Shown here piece after piece: positions 31,087 to 39,542 of a DNA stretch of 44,389 nt. Under the pieces are notes generated by a model, which was not told where the DNA came from, did not search any database, and worked only from the letters and a program-made list of their open reading frames with translations. Within the stretch, counting starts at the first letter, position 1. Every line of letters begins with the position of its first letter. A program made the position numbers and the translations under genes. The stretch covers positions 1 through 44,389 of the forward strand of contig JAFQSQ010000025.1 in NCBI GenBank assembly GCA_017409465.1, written 5' to 3'. This stretch comes from Akkermansia sp. Lineage in GTDB: Bacteria > Verrucomicrobiota > Verrucomicrobiia > Verrucomicrobiales > Akkermansiaceae.

Positions 31087-31545
31087 GAAATATGTTATTT
31101 TGTTAGATGCGGTGATTTGTTTATATGAGCGGTTGTGCAAGTTTTGTCTCGGCTGTGCGAGCAGGGAACGGTTTGCTCGTGCCGATTTTTGCTTATTTGT
31201 GGCAAAAAGAGTTGGTAATTGTAGAGCTACGTGAGGCACTAACCTCAGCCCCCCCATTCGAGACTTGATTTTGTCTCGGCGGGTTGCGGTGACAGCGCCT
31301 CCGGTGGCGTGGAGGTAGGGGATAAAAGCGAGTGAGTCTAGGACACTCTCATTATCAACACTAATTTGCAAAATTCGGACGAGCTTGGGGCGTTTTGACC
31401 ACATTTTAGGGACTTGAACGGGTGAAATCGGGAAAAATGGCGTGCAGATTCCCGAAAATCGGGAGTCTAGCATTCCCGAATTTCGGGAATAGCGCTGCCG
31501 GGGGGCGAATTTTTGCGCCGAGGGGAGCAGGGGGGCAGCCCCGCC
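31087..31545. other. Intergenic border of the defence island with two CCCGA..TCGGG palindromes
   Basis: About 460 bp between the island promoter and the uvrB stop. A 135-codon frame on the minus strand (31066-31473) overlaps the island promoter and shows no domain, so I do not call it. Two hairpin or operator-like sites stand out: TCCCGAAAATCGGGA (31450-31464) and the perfect palindrome ATTCCCGAATTTCGGGAAT (31472-31490), centres 24 bp apart. A further inverted pair GAGTG/CACTC lies near 31329-31347. The strand-neutral arrangement does not look like a standard terminator. Confidence 0.6.
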
Positions 31546-33729
31546 TCATTCGCTGCGCAGGGCTTTGATTTTGTCGCGGAGGACGGCGGCGACTTCGAAA
31601 TCGAGGCGGGCGGCGGCTTCTTTCATCTCTTTTTCCAGACGCTTGATGAGGGCGGAGGTGTCTTCCTCGCCTTCGGCGGCGTGGAGAGCGGTTTCAGTGA
31701 AGTCGTCGTAGTCGTCAGCGTCGTCCGGGGTGTAGAGGCGGAGGGTGGATTGGTCTGCGCGGGCGACGGTGTGGGGGGTGATGCCGTGGGCCTCGTTGTA
31801 GGCCTGCTGGATGGCGCGGCGGCGGTCGGATTCCTCCACCAGACGGCGGATGGAGTCGGTGATGACATCGCAGAAGAGGACGCATTCGCCGTGGACGTGG
31901 CGGGCGGCGCGGCCTGCGGTCTGGACGAGGCTGGTTTCGTTGCGCAGGAAGCCTTCCTTATCCGCATCGAGGATGCAGACGAGGGAGACTTCCGGCAGGT
32001 CGAGCCCTTCGCGCAGGAGGTTGATTCCCACCAGGATATCGACTTTGCCGGAGCGGAGTTTGCGGAGGATTTCCACGCGCTCGATGGCATCCACATCTGC
32101 ATGGATGTATTCGACGTTCAGCCCGATGTTGCGGAGGTAGTCGGTGAGGTCTTCTGCGGTGCGTTTGGTGAGGGTGGTGACGAGGACGCGCTCGCGGACG
32201 GAGACGCGTTGGTGGCAGAGCTCGATGGTTTTGTCTATCTGCCCCTCCAGCGGGAGGAGGGTGATTTTCGGCTCCAGCAGTCCGGTGGGGCGGATGAGTT
32301 GCTCCACGATGAGGGGCTGGCCGAGTCCGCGCGGGTTGAAGCTCTCCACCGGGGCGGAGGAGGGGTGCGGCGGCACGCGCAGCTCTGCGATGTTGTGGAA
32401 GAAGACTCCGCTGAAGTCATCCGGCGCGGTGGTGATGGCCTGACTGGCTTTGCGGCTGCGGGCGTGGGTGTTGCCGCGCTTGGCTTTGAGGATGGGGATG
32501 TAGGATTTGTTGCCCGGCACGCAGTTCACGTATTCGAAGGGGCCGGGGGTGGCGCTCAGGTAGAGCAGCTGGCTCTGGCAGTTCATGAACTCGTCGAAGC
32601 GCAGCGGGCGGTTGTCCAGCGCGGAGGGCAGGCGGAAGCCGTGGTCGATGAGCACTTGCTTGCGGGAACGGTCGCCCTCGTACATGCCGCCTATCTGGGG
32701 GACGGTGGCGTGCGATTCATCGATGATGGTGAGGTGGTCGAGGGGGAAATAGTCCTGAAGGGTGGAGGGGGTGGAGCCCGGAGCACGCCCGGCGAGGTGG
32801 CGGGAGTAGTTCTCGATACCTTTGCAGAAGCCGATTTCGTTGATGAGTTCCAGGTCGTAGTCCGTGCGCATCTTGAGCCGCTGGGCTTCGATGAGTTTGT
32901 TCTGCTTTTCGAACCACTCCACGCGCTCTTTCAGCTCTGCGCGGATGGAGGCGATGGCGGGCAGGCGTTTTTCCGGCGAGGAGACGTACTGTTTCACCGG
33001 GAAGAAGAGGTAGCTGTTCAGCCGCTCGCGCACGCGCCCGGTCACGGCATCGATGAGCGATATGGCCTCTATCTCGTCGCCGAAGAACTCCACGCGGATG
33101 GCCTCGCCGTCACTCTGCGCGGGGTAGATTTCCACCACGTCGCCGCGCACGCGGAAACGGCCGCGGTCAAAGTCGTAGTCATGCCGCTCAAAGAGCAGCT
33201 CTGCCAGGCAGGCAATCATGGCATCGCGGTCAATCTCCTGGCCCACATGGATGGAGAGCGTGAGGTTGCGGTAGTCCTCCGGCGCGCCCAGACCGTAGAT
33301 GCAGGAGACGCTGGCCACCACAATCACATCCCGCCGCAGGAGCAGGGAACGCATGGCGTTGAGGCAGAGGCGGTCAATCTCCTCGTTGATGGCGCTGTCC
33401 TTTTCGATGTAGGTGTCTGTGCTGGCGATGTAGGCCTCCGGCTGGTAGTAGTCGAAGTAGGAGACGAAGTATTCCACCGCGTTGTGCGGGAAGAAGCTCT
33501 TGAGCTCGGAATAGAGCTGGGCTGCCAGCGTTTTGTTGTGGGAGAGCACCAGCACCGGCCTGTCCTGCGCGGCGATGATGTTCGCCATGGTGAAGGTCTT
33601 GCCGCTGCCGGTCACGCCCAGCAGGCACTGGTGACGGTTCCCCGCCTCCAGCGATTTGAGGAGTTTACGGATGGCCTGCTCCTGATCGCCGGAGGGTTTG
33701 TAGTCCGTTACCAGTTGAAAGATGCCCAT
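31546..33729 (-). CDS. uvrB: UvrABC system protein B with an unusual insertion
   Basis: Damage-verifying helicase-like subunit of nucleotide excision repair. The 727 aa compare with about 660-680 usually. The N-terminus FQLVTDYKPSGDQEQAI, Walker A LLGVTGSGKTFTMAN (about 37-51), beta-hairpin region EYFVSYFDYYQPEAYIASTD, DESH box TIIDESHATVPQIGGMYEGD, SATPGP (about 395) and helicase motifs V-VI (NLLREGLDLPEVSLVCILDA, QTAGRAARHVHGECVLFCD) are all intact. The C-terminal UVR domain (IKRLEKEMKEAAARLDFEVA) ends the protein. The oddity is about 65 extra residues (roughly 402-470) between SATPGPFEY and VEQLIRPTGLLEP, where other UvrB proteins have about 7. The insert is basic at first (KAKRGNTHARSRKASQ). 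It starts 9 bp after the phosphatase gene and likely shares its transcript. Confidence 0.96.
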   Translation of the reverse strand: MGIFQLVTDYKPSGDQEQAIRKLLKSLEAGNRHQCLLGVTGSGKTFTMANIIAAQDRPVLVLSHNKTLAAQLYSELKSFFPHNAVEYFVSYFDYYQPEAYIASTDTYIEKDSAINEEIDRLCLNAMRSLLLRRDVIVVASVSCIYGLGAPEDYRNLTLSIHVGQEIDRDAMIACLAELLFERHDYDFDRGRFRVRGDVVEIYPAQSDGEAIRVEFFGDEIEAISLIDAVTGRVRERLNSYLFFPVKQYVSSPEKRLPAIASIRAELKERVEWFEKQNKLIEAQRLKMRTDYDLELINEIGFCKGIENYSRHLAGRAPGSTPSTLQDYFPLDHLTIIDESHATVPQIGGMYEGDRSRKQVLIDHGFRLPSALDNRPLRFDEFMNCQSQLLYLSATPGPFEYVNCVPGNKSYIPILKAKRGNTHARSRKASQAITTAPDDFSGVFFHNIAELRVPPHPSSAPVESFNPRGLGQPLIVEQLIRPTGLLEPKITLLPLEGQIDKTIELCHQRVSVRERVLVTTLTKRTAEDLTDYLRNIGLNVEYIHADVDAIERVEILRKLRSGKVDILVGINLLREGLDLPEVSLVCILDADKEGFLRNETSLVQTAGRAARHVHGECVLFCDVITDSIRRLVEESDRRRAIQQAYNEAHGITPHTVARADQSTLRLYTPDDADDYDDFTETALHAAEGEEDTSALIKRLEKEMKEAAARLDFEVAAVLRDKIKALRSE

Positions 33730-33738
33730 GGGGAGGTG

Positions 33739-34278
33739 TCAGTGGCGGTGTTGTTCGATGTCCTGCACCAGCGCCGCAGTGGCGTGCTCCAGCAGCTGCA
33801 CCACGTGGTCAAAGCCGGCCTCGCCGCCGTAATACGGGTCGGGCACCTCGCGGTCGGCGGCATCGGCGGGGAACCAGCGGCTCATGGGGATGACTTTTGC
33901 TTTCTGCTCTGCGGTGCGGGCCAGGTGGAGGATGTCTGCGCGGTTGCTTTCATCCTGCGGGATGATGAGGTCGAACTGCTCAAAATCTGCCCGGCGGAAC
34001 TGGCGGGCGCGGTGGCCTCCCCTGGCATATCCGGCGCGTTGCAGCGCCGCGAGTATGCGTGAATCCGGCTTGCTGCCGATGTGGTACGAGGCGGTGCCGC
34101 AGGAGTCTGCGGCGATGCGGCCCTGCGCCCCGGCATGCTGCACGGCGGCGTTGAACAGAATCTCCGCAGCAGGAGAGCGGCAGATGTTGCCCAGACAAAC
34201 GAATAAAACCCGGAAAGGCGTGCCTTTTCCGTCAGTTTCAGGTTGACCGCCGCTGCTGTTTCTGCTATTAAGATACAT
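33739..34278 (-). CDS. Low-molecular-weight protein tyrosine phosphatase
   Basis: A 179-aa cytoplasmic phosphatase of the LMW-PTP family. The P-loop VLFVCLGNICRSPAAE carries the CX5R signature (Cys28, Arg34), the acid-base Asp is in EVPDPYYGGEAGFD near the C-terminus, and IAADSCGTASYHIG and RRADFEQFDLIIPQDESN match family core strands. In bacteria such enzymes act on phosphotyrosine of capsule or stress kinases, or on small phosphate compounds; the substrate here is unknown. ATG 34278 is chosen; a GTG three codons upstream (34287) is possible. An N-terminal tail of about 20 residues precedes the domain. It lies 9 bp upstream of uvrB and 26 bp from the divergent queE start, whose promoter overlaps its first codons. 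Confidence 0.92.
   Translation of the reverse strand: MYLNSRNSSGGQPETDGKGTPFRVLFVCLGNICRSPAAEILFNAAVQHAGAQGRIAADSCGTASYHIGSKPDSRILAALQRAGYARGGHRARQFRRADFEQFDLIIPQDESNRADILHLARTAEQKAKVIPMSRWFPADAADREVPDPYYGGEAGFDHVVQLLEHATAALVQDIEQHRH
34243..34271 (+). promoter_or_regulatory. Promoter of queE
   Basis: TTGACC (34243-34248), 17-bp spacer, TATTAA (34266-34271), giving a leader of about 27 nt to the ATG at 34305. It lies inside the 5' coding region of the divergent phosphatase gene. Confidence 0.65.
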
Positions 34279-34304
34279 GACGCACACCAGATTAGCACAG
34301 ACTC

Positions 34305-34967
34305 ATGAATATTGCACGCCTGAAATCTGACCCCGAGATTTTTTACTCCCTCCAGGGCGAGGGTGCGCAGGTGGGGACTCCCGCCGTGTTTCTGCGCCTT
34401 GCCGGGTGCAACCTTTCCTGCACCTGGTGTGATACCAAGCACTCCTGGGGGGCAGGGCTGGAGCTGCCCGTGGCCGATGTGGCCCGGCGATTGCAGGAGT
34501 ACACCTGCCGCCACCTGGTGATAACCGGGGGCGAGCCGCTGCTGCAGCAGGCGGAGCTGGAGCAGCTGCTGGAGCTGCTGCCGCCCGATTATGTGGTGGA
34601 GGTGGAAACCAACGGCACCGTGGAGCCCTCCCGCGCGCTGCGGCAGCGGGTGGACTGGTGGAATGTGTCGCCCAAGCTGCGCCACTCCGGCAATGATGCG
34701 GGCGCGGCGCTGTGCTTCGATGCGCTGGAGACCTTTGCGGAGATGCCCAATGTGTGGTTCAAGTTTGTGGTGCAGGGGGAGGCGGATTGGCGCGACATCG
34801 ACGCGCTGGAGCTGCCGCTGCATCAAATCATGCTCATGCCCTGCGCTGCCACCCGTGCGGAGCTGGCCGCCGCCCGTCCCGCCGTGGCAGAGATGTGCCT
34901 GCAACACGGCGTCCGCCTCGGTGAGCGTCTCCACCTCGTCCTCTGGGATACCAAAAAAGGAGTCTGA
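34305..34967 (+). CDS. queE: 7-carboxy-7-deazaguanine synthase
   Basis: A radical-SAM enzyme that converts 6-carboxytetrahydropterin to 7-carboxy-7-deazaguanine in queuosine (tRNA) biosynthesis. The 220-aa length fits. The N-terminal EIFYSLQGEGAQVGTPAVFL is diagnostic, and the iron-sulfur motif CNLSCTWCD (Cys35, Cys39, Cys42) is the CX3CX2C type. HLVITGGEPLLQQAELEQLL and YVVEVETNGTVEPS are the SAM-binding and substrate blocks, and WWNVSPKLRHSGND matches the family. No other que gene is in the window. It stands alone between a divergent phosphatase gene and the porin gene; the 180 bp after it carry no gene and no clear terminator. Confidence 0.95.
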   Translation: MNIARLKSDPEIFYSLQGEGAQVGTPAVFLRLAGCNLSCTWCDTKHSWGAGLELPVADVARRLQEYTCRHLVITGGEPLLQQAELEQLLELLPPDYVVEVETNGTVEPSRALRQRVDWWNVSPKLRHSGNDAGAALCFDALETFAEMPNVWFKFVVQGEADWRDIDALELPLHQIMLMPCAATRAELAAARPAVAEMCLQHGVRLGERLHLVLWDTKKGV

Positions 34968-35148
34968 GGGGAGTTGCGAATGATGAGTTGTGTGTGACGC
35001 ATGAACAATTCGCCGTGCCGTCGCGCAGGGGAATTTTTGCCGATTTTTTCATTCGTACATGGTGCATTGTCATTTGTACTTGCTATGTGCGTGACTATAT
35101 GTTAGGCTGTTGCAGCACGCGTTGTCTGCGCGATTGACTTCTGCACTT

Positions 35149-36339
35149 ATGAAACTCAAGAAACTGATGATGACGATGGTAGCCGGGCTGATGGCTCTGC
35201 CTGCTCTGGCTGCGGATTCCTTTAACTGGACGGAGTATTATTTCCTGCTGCCTACGGATGAGAATTCCCGCCCGTACAAGCGCTACATGGATGAGAAGTA
35301 CGGCACGCAGTGGAATCTGAATGTGGCGTACAACCTGTGGAATACGGAGGGTGCCATGCCCGGGGTGAATAATCATAACAACCTGCTGATGGCCTCGCTG
35401 CAGCTGCAACAGCGTTTGATTGAGGACTCTGTCGGCGGCGGTACCTGGTTCCGTCTGGAGGTGGACAGCTGCTGGGGGCTTGACCGCGAGTCCGCCCAGA
35501 GCGATACGTACTATACGAGCTTCTTCGGCATTCCGCACAGTGTGCATAACAACGCCAAGGGCCCGCACAATGTGATGGTGGCAGAGGCGATGCTGATGCA
35601 CTTCCGCAACAACAAGCGTACGGTGTTTACCGCCGGTATTGTGGATTTGTCCAACTATATCGACTGCGTGAGCATTGCCGCCAGCGGCTATCACGGCTTC
35701 AACAACACGGGCTTTGTCGGTCCGTTCACCAACCCGGTGACGCTGTACAACCTGGGTGCCATTGCCATGCACCAGATTGATGACCGCAACTACATCATCG
35801 GCGGTATCTCCCGCAACACCGCCGGCCCCGGGGATAATCCCTTCGGCGGCAGCATTTCTGATGGCTATCTGGCCACGGCAGAGTACGGTCATATCTGCAA
35901 CGACGGCAAGACCATCCTGCGTTTCTCTCCCTTTATTCACCGCTCCACGGGTAATGCCTCCGGGAAGCATGCCAGCGGCGGCTTCTCCTGCAGCATTGAG
36001 TACAAGCAGTCCGATGCGCTGACCCTCTACAGCCGCGCGGGCTACGGCTTCCGCGATGACGTGACGGAGCCCTTCGGCATCGCCATCGGCGCACAGGCAA
36101 AACTCTGCCCGAGCCGTCCGGATGATTATTGCGGGCTTTCCTATGGCCTCTTCAAGGGCAAGCGCAACAGCGACGGCGGCTACTACGAGGGGCGCCAGCA
36201 CCAGGTGGAGGCACTTTACAGCTTCCAGGTGAATGAATACATGAAAGTGGTACCCCACGTGCAGGCCATCATGAACCCCACCTATTACGACACGGATGCG
36301 GAGTTCATCTGGGGCTTCATGACCGTGTTCGTCTTCTGA
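35149..36339 (+). CDS. Outer-membrane porin, probably OprB-like
   Basis: A 396-aa protein with signal peptide MKLKKLMMTMVAGLMALPAL, cleaved after ALA before ADSFNW. The rest is strand-rich with alternating polar and aromatic residues and no hydrophobic helices, as in a beta-barrel: LLMASLQLQQRLIEDS, FTAGIVDLSNYIDCVSIAAS, NYIIGGISRNTAGPGDN, TLYSRAGYGFRDDVTEPFGI. It ends WGFMTVFVF with the C-terminal Phe typical of outer-membrane barrels. The pattern and the 'x-AG-x-x-D-x-S/N' block resemble OprB carbohydrate-selective porins, but substrate cannot be read. ATG 35149 is chosen because the signal peptide begins there; 13 upstream codons lack any signal. No Shine-Dalgarno sequence is present. A strong terminator follows, so it is monocistronic. 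Confidence 0.8.
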   Translation: MKLKKLMMTMVAGLMALPALAADSFNWTEYYFLLPTDENSRPYKRYMDEKYGTQWNLNVAYNLWNTEGAMPGVNNHNNLLMASLQLQQRLIEDSVGGGTWFRLEVDSCWGLDRESAQSDTYYTSFFGIPHSVHNNAKGPHNVMVAEAMLMHFRNNKRTVFTAGIVDLSNYIDCVSIAASGYHGFNNTGFVGPFTNPVTLYNLGAIAMHQIDDRNYIIGGISRNTAGPGDNPFGGSISDGYLATAEYGHICNDGKTILRFSPFIHRSTGNASGKHASGGFSCSIEYKQSDALTLYSRAGYGFRDDVTEPFGIAIGAQAKLCPSRPDDYCGLSYGLFKGKRNSDGGYYEGRQHQVEALYSFQVNEYMKVVPHVQAIMNPTYYDTDAEFIWGFMTVFVF

Positions 36340-36364
36340 TGCAGTAAACAGCCTGTTTTTCTCC

Positions 36365-36395
36365 GGCTCCCTGTGCAGAACAGGGAGCCTTTTTT
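36365..36395 (+). terminator. Terminator of the porin gene
   Basis: GGCTCCCTGT (36365-36374) pairs perfectly with ACAGGGAGCC (36380-36389) and is followed by six T residues (36390-36395). Confidence 0.95.
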
Positions 36396-36409
36396 GGCTG
36401 AAATAGTAC

Positions 36410-36438
36410 TTGCTCACCGATGATGAGCAGTGTAGAAT
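36410..36438 (+). promoter_or_regulatory. Promoter of addB-addA
   Basis: TTGCTC (36410-36415), 17-bp spacer, TAGAAT (36433-36438). The ATG at 36450 is 11 bp further on, giving a leader of about 5 nt. This argues against the upstream in-frame ATG at 36420, which would lie inside the promoter. Confidence 0.65.
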
Positions 36439-36449
36439 ACCCCGTGCCT

Positions 36450-39400
36450 ATGAACACCCCCACCCTTCATTTTCTTGGCTGGAACCGCCCGGCTATCGAA
36501 CTGGTGGCAGAAAAGCTGGAAGAACTCAACAACTCGGCTCCTGAGACTTTCCGCCGCGCCACCGTGGTGGTGCCCACCAGTGAAAGCGGCCGCCGCCTGC
36601 GTGAATACATGGCGGAGCGCGCCGGTAAACCTATCCTGATGCCGAGGATGGCCTTGGCAGGGCAGCTGATTCCCTGTGAGGGGGAGGCTGTGGCCACGGA
36701 GGCGGATACCCTTGCCGCATGGTTGCAGGTGCTGGGGAGCTCGGCTGTGATGCAGGGGAAAAGCGCGGGGTGGATGCTGGATGTGGCGTGCCAGATGCAG
36801 CGCGTCCGAAATCAGCTGGAGCAGGAAAACCGCAGCCCGATGTGGGAAGAAGGCATGGCTCGTGACTTTGTCAGGCTTCATCTGGAAGAAGAACCGACGA
36901 CCTGGCAGCATACGTTGGCGTATGAGCGTGAGCGCTGGGAACATCTGCGGACGATGTTTGCTGCCGTGGATGAGGTGCTGCGTGCTCGCGGGTTGTGCTC
37001 TGCGGAACAGGTTCGGGCGCGTGAGGTGGAGCGTCCCGGGAGACGAGGGTTAATCATCATCGCCTGCGTGCCGGAGTTATCGCCGCAGAATCGGCTGTAT
37101 CTGAGGCGCTTGACGGAAACGCAGGTCGGGAAGGTGCAGATATGGGTCAATGCCCCGGAATCGGAGCGTGAACGCTTTGATGCCTTTGGTCAGCCAATAC
37201 CTGTTATCACACAGGGCGATACAGCCGGGCAGGGATGGTGCGAATGCGCGGTGCAGATTCCCCGCGCATCGGCGGAAGCATCCCTGTCTGCACAGGATGT
37301 GATTCATTCCGTTGCCGGTGCTGCGGAGTTTGGTCGCATGGCGCGGATGCTGGCGGGCGGCTGTAATTCCCGGCAGGTGGTCATAGCTTCCTGTGACAGC
37401 TCGTTTTCGGCGTCGCTGGTGACGGCTTTTCAGCCGGAATGGGAACTGATGCTGCCGGAAGGCCGTTCGTTCCTCTCAACGGAAGTGGGGCAGATTCCCC
37501 GTTTATTGCTCGCCGCCTGCACGGAGACGGACGCCGCCGCCTTGTATGATGAGGAGAGTGGTGAAGTGCAGGGCGTGGGAAGTCGCCGGGCAGACGGATT
37601 CCTGGCGTTGCTGCGCAATTGCCCGCTGCAGCGTAGCCTCGCTCCCCGCTCAGCACTGGGCATGTTTAATGCGTGGCTGGATGAGCTGGTGAATAAGCAC
37701 TTGCCGGGCAGCGCTCAGCACGTGTTCGCGGTGGCCGAAAGAGAGTCCGCGCAGCCCGGTGCGGTATCCGGGGCGGCAGATTATGTGGCGTGGATAGCCG
37801 GGGTGCGGCATCTGGTGGATTCCTGCGGGCGGGAAGATGCGTTCCCTTCGCAGCTCAGAGGATTGGCCTCCGGTCTCCTCTCCCAATATAGCAATGCCGA
37901 ACCGAAATTGCAGGGAGCCGTGCGCCGCATGGCGGAGTTGATGCAGCAGGTGGCAGCCCTCGTAGAGCAGGGAGCCTGCGAGGCTCTGCCGGCGCTGGCG
38001 CTGCTGGAATATGCCGTGGGGGCTTCTGCCGCCGGTGTGCTGGAGGGGGCGCAGCGGCGTGATGCCGCCATCAACGTGCGCGGTTGGCGTGAATTGAGTT
38101 TTGTCCGGGAGCAACGGGTGATTCTGACCGGGATGCACGAGGGTTGTGTGCCGGAGCGAGCCCCGGCGGATTCATGGCTGCCGGATGCCTATCGTTCGTT
38201 CCTGAAAATGACGGACGGTGAGTGCCGCCGGGCGAGAGATACATTTTTGCTGACGGCCTTGCTGCAGAGTCGTCCGGCGGGAGAAGTACACATGGTGCTG
38301 GCTCGCAGTTCATCTGATGGTACGCCGGTAGCACCTTCTTCTCTGTTGCTGCGCTGCGCCACGCTTTCGGAAACGGCAGAGCGGGTGAGCCGACTGTATG
38401 CCGACCCTCCTGCGCCGACATCGGAGCTTGCCTACGCTCCCATGCCCCTGTTGTCGGCCGAATCGGTGCCGATGCCTGAGCCGGGACAGATGGAAAGCAT
38501 TCGCCTGTTGGGAGAGGGGCTGCGGAACCCCTATGCGGAGGCGGGGAAAACCTGGTCCCCCTCACGAGTGAAGAGTTTTCTGGATTGTCCGCTGCGCTTC
38601 TGGCTGGATTGTCTGCTGAAGGTGAATCCCGGGGACGAGTTGGAGCCGGAAAAAGCGGAGCCTGATGCGGCAGAATACGGCGATTTGCTGCATGCTGTTC
38701 TGCAGGAGGTGGCAACGGAGTTTTCCTCTGAGCCCCCCGGGATGCAAAGGGGGGAACTGCAAAGCCGGATAGAGGCATTTGCCGCTTCCTGTGCGGAACG
38801 GGTGGTGCAGAAACGCTACGGGGATGGAACACGCGGTCTCTCCGCACCGCTGCAATTGATGCTCAACAACCTGAAACGCTCGCTGCATGCCTGGTCCGCC
38901 CTGCATGCTGCGGATTTGTGCGATGGTTGGGAGGTGCAGATGTGTGAGCGGCAGCTGGAGTTTACACTCCCTGCCGGTGAGGGGGAATCGCCCATCCCGT
39001 TCAGTATGCGTGTTGACCGCGTGGACCGACACCGGGACAGCGGGAAATTCCGTGTGATTGATTACAAGACCAATGATTCCCCGCCGGATAAGACTCATCT
39101 GGAAAGCATCAGCGGGGCAACGGCTGCGCTGTATGAGATGTGGATGCCGCCGGAAGTGTACCTGAAAGATGATTCCGGGAAAATGAAGCGCTGGGTCAGT
39201 GTACAGCTGCCGCTGTATGCAGAGGCTATCCGGCTGCTGTACCAATTGGAGGAACTGCCGGAAACGGCTTTCTACAATCTACCCCGTACCAGACCGCTGG
39301 AGGTGAAATACAATGCCATGAAAGATAACGGACTGCATGAGGCTGCGATGGGCTGTGTGCGGCGCGCTGCCGCTCTGATGCGTGCCGGTGAATGTCTCTT

Positions 39401-39542
39401 CTCCGCAGAATCTCTGGGTCGCTCGCTGAGGTATGGGCAGTTTGGAGCTCTGGGCATACACCGCAACCCGGACCCGCGCAGAATGTGCTCGCTGCCTGTA
39501 TTGCCCGCCATGGATAACAACCAACTTCCTGAAGAATCATGA
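36450..39542 (+). CDS. addB: AddB-like exonuclease/helicase-like subunit
   Basis: A 1030-aa partner of the helicase-nuclease that processes double-strand breaks for RecA. The N-terminal two thirds are helicase-like but without a recognisable Walker A motif, as expected for AddB: ATVVVPTSESGRRLREYMAE, IIIACVPELSPQNRLYLRRL, REQRVILTGMHEGCVPERAP with ADSWLPDAYRSFL. The C-terminal domain is a PD-(D/E)xK nuclease: TWSPSRVKSFLDCPLRFWLD, YGDLLHAVLQEV, RVDRVDRHRDSGKFRVIDYK with TND (D...DYK signature, about residues 850-880) and VQLPLYAEAIRLLYQ. The four-Cys iron-sulfur cluster of Bacillus AddB is not complete here. The product contains about 150 residues less than Bacillus AddB. It overlaps addA by 4 bp (ATGA). 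Confidence 0.85.
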   Translation: MNTPTLHFLGWNRPAIELVAEKLEELNNSAPETFRRATVVVPTSESGRRLREYMAERAGKPILMPRMALAGQLIPCEGEAVATEADTLAAWLQVLGSSAVMQGKSAGWMLDVACQMQRVRNQLEQENRSPMWEEGMARDFVRLHLEEEPTTWQHTLAYERERWEHLRTMFAAVDEVLRARGLCSAEQVRAREVERPGRRGLIIIACVPELSPQNRLYLRRLTETQVGKVQIWVNAPESERERFDAFGQPIPVITQGDTAGQGWCECAVQIPRASAEASLSAQDVIHSVAGAAEFGRMARMLAGGCNSRQVVIASCDSSFSASLVTAFQPEWELMLPEGRSFLSTEVGQIPRLLLAACTETDAAALYDEESGEVQGVGSRRADGFLALLRNCPLQRSLAPRSALGMFNAWLDELVNKHLPGSAQHVFAVAERESAQPGAVSGAADYVAWIAGVRHLVDSCGREDAFPSQLRGLASGLLSQYSNAEPKLQGAVRRMAELMQQVAALVEQGACEALPALALLEYAVGASAAGVLEGAQRRDAAINVRGWRELSFVREQRVILTGMHEGCVPERAPADSWLPDAYRSFLKMTDGECRRARDTFLLTALLQSRPAGEVHMVLARSSSDGTPVAPSSLLLRCATLSETAERVSRLYADPPAPTSELAYAPMPLLSAESVPMPEPGQMESIRLLGEGLRNPYAEAGKTWSPSRVKSFLDCPLRFWLDCLLKVNPGDELEPEKAEPDAAEYGDLLHAVLQEVATEFSSEPPGMQRGELQSRIEAFAASCAERVVQKRYGDGTRGLSAPLQLMLNNLKRSLHAWSALHAADLCDGWEVQMCERQLEFTLPAGEGESPIPFSMRVDRVDRHRDSGKFRVIDYKTNDSPPDKTHLESISGATAALYEMWMPPEVYLKDDSGKMKRWVSVQLPLYAEAIRLLYQLEELPETAFYNLPRTRPLEVKYNAMKDNGLHEAAMGCVRRAAALMRAGECLFSAESLGRSLRYGQFGALGIHRNPDPRRMCSLPVLPAMDNNQLPEES

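Noticed and set aside
31066..31473. 135-codon minus-strand frame in the uvrB-island gap
   Set aside because: It overlaps the island promoter and the palindromes, has no start signal or domain, and its composition is not gene-like. It could be part of a dispersed repeat, but I cannot show that.
31513..34062. 849-codon open frame on the + strand opposite uvrB
   Set aside because: It is antisense to an unmistakable uvrB and its phosphatase neighbour; the protein is Gly/Ala/Val/Asp-biased as expected from a GC-rich shadow frame and has no domain.
34968..35148. Shared intergenic element with 15975-16030 (TTTCATTCGTAC string)
   Set aside because: The similarity is limited to about a dozen bases of simple, AT-rich sequence; too little to call a repeat family from this window.
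35095..36417. 440-codon minus-strand frame opposite the porin gene
   Set aside because: The + strand frame has a signal peptide, barrel pattern and terminator; the antisense frame has none and crosses the terminator.
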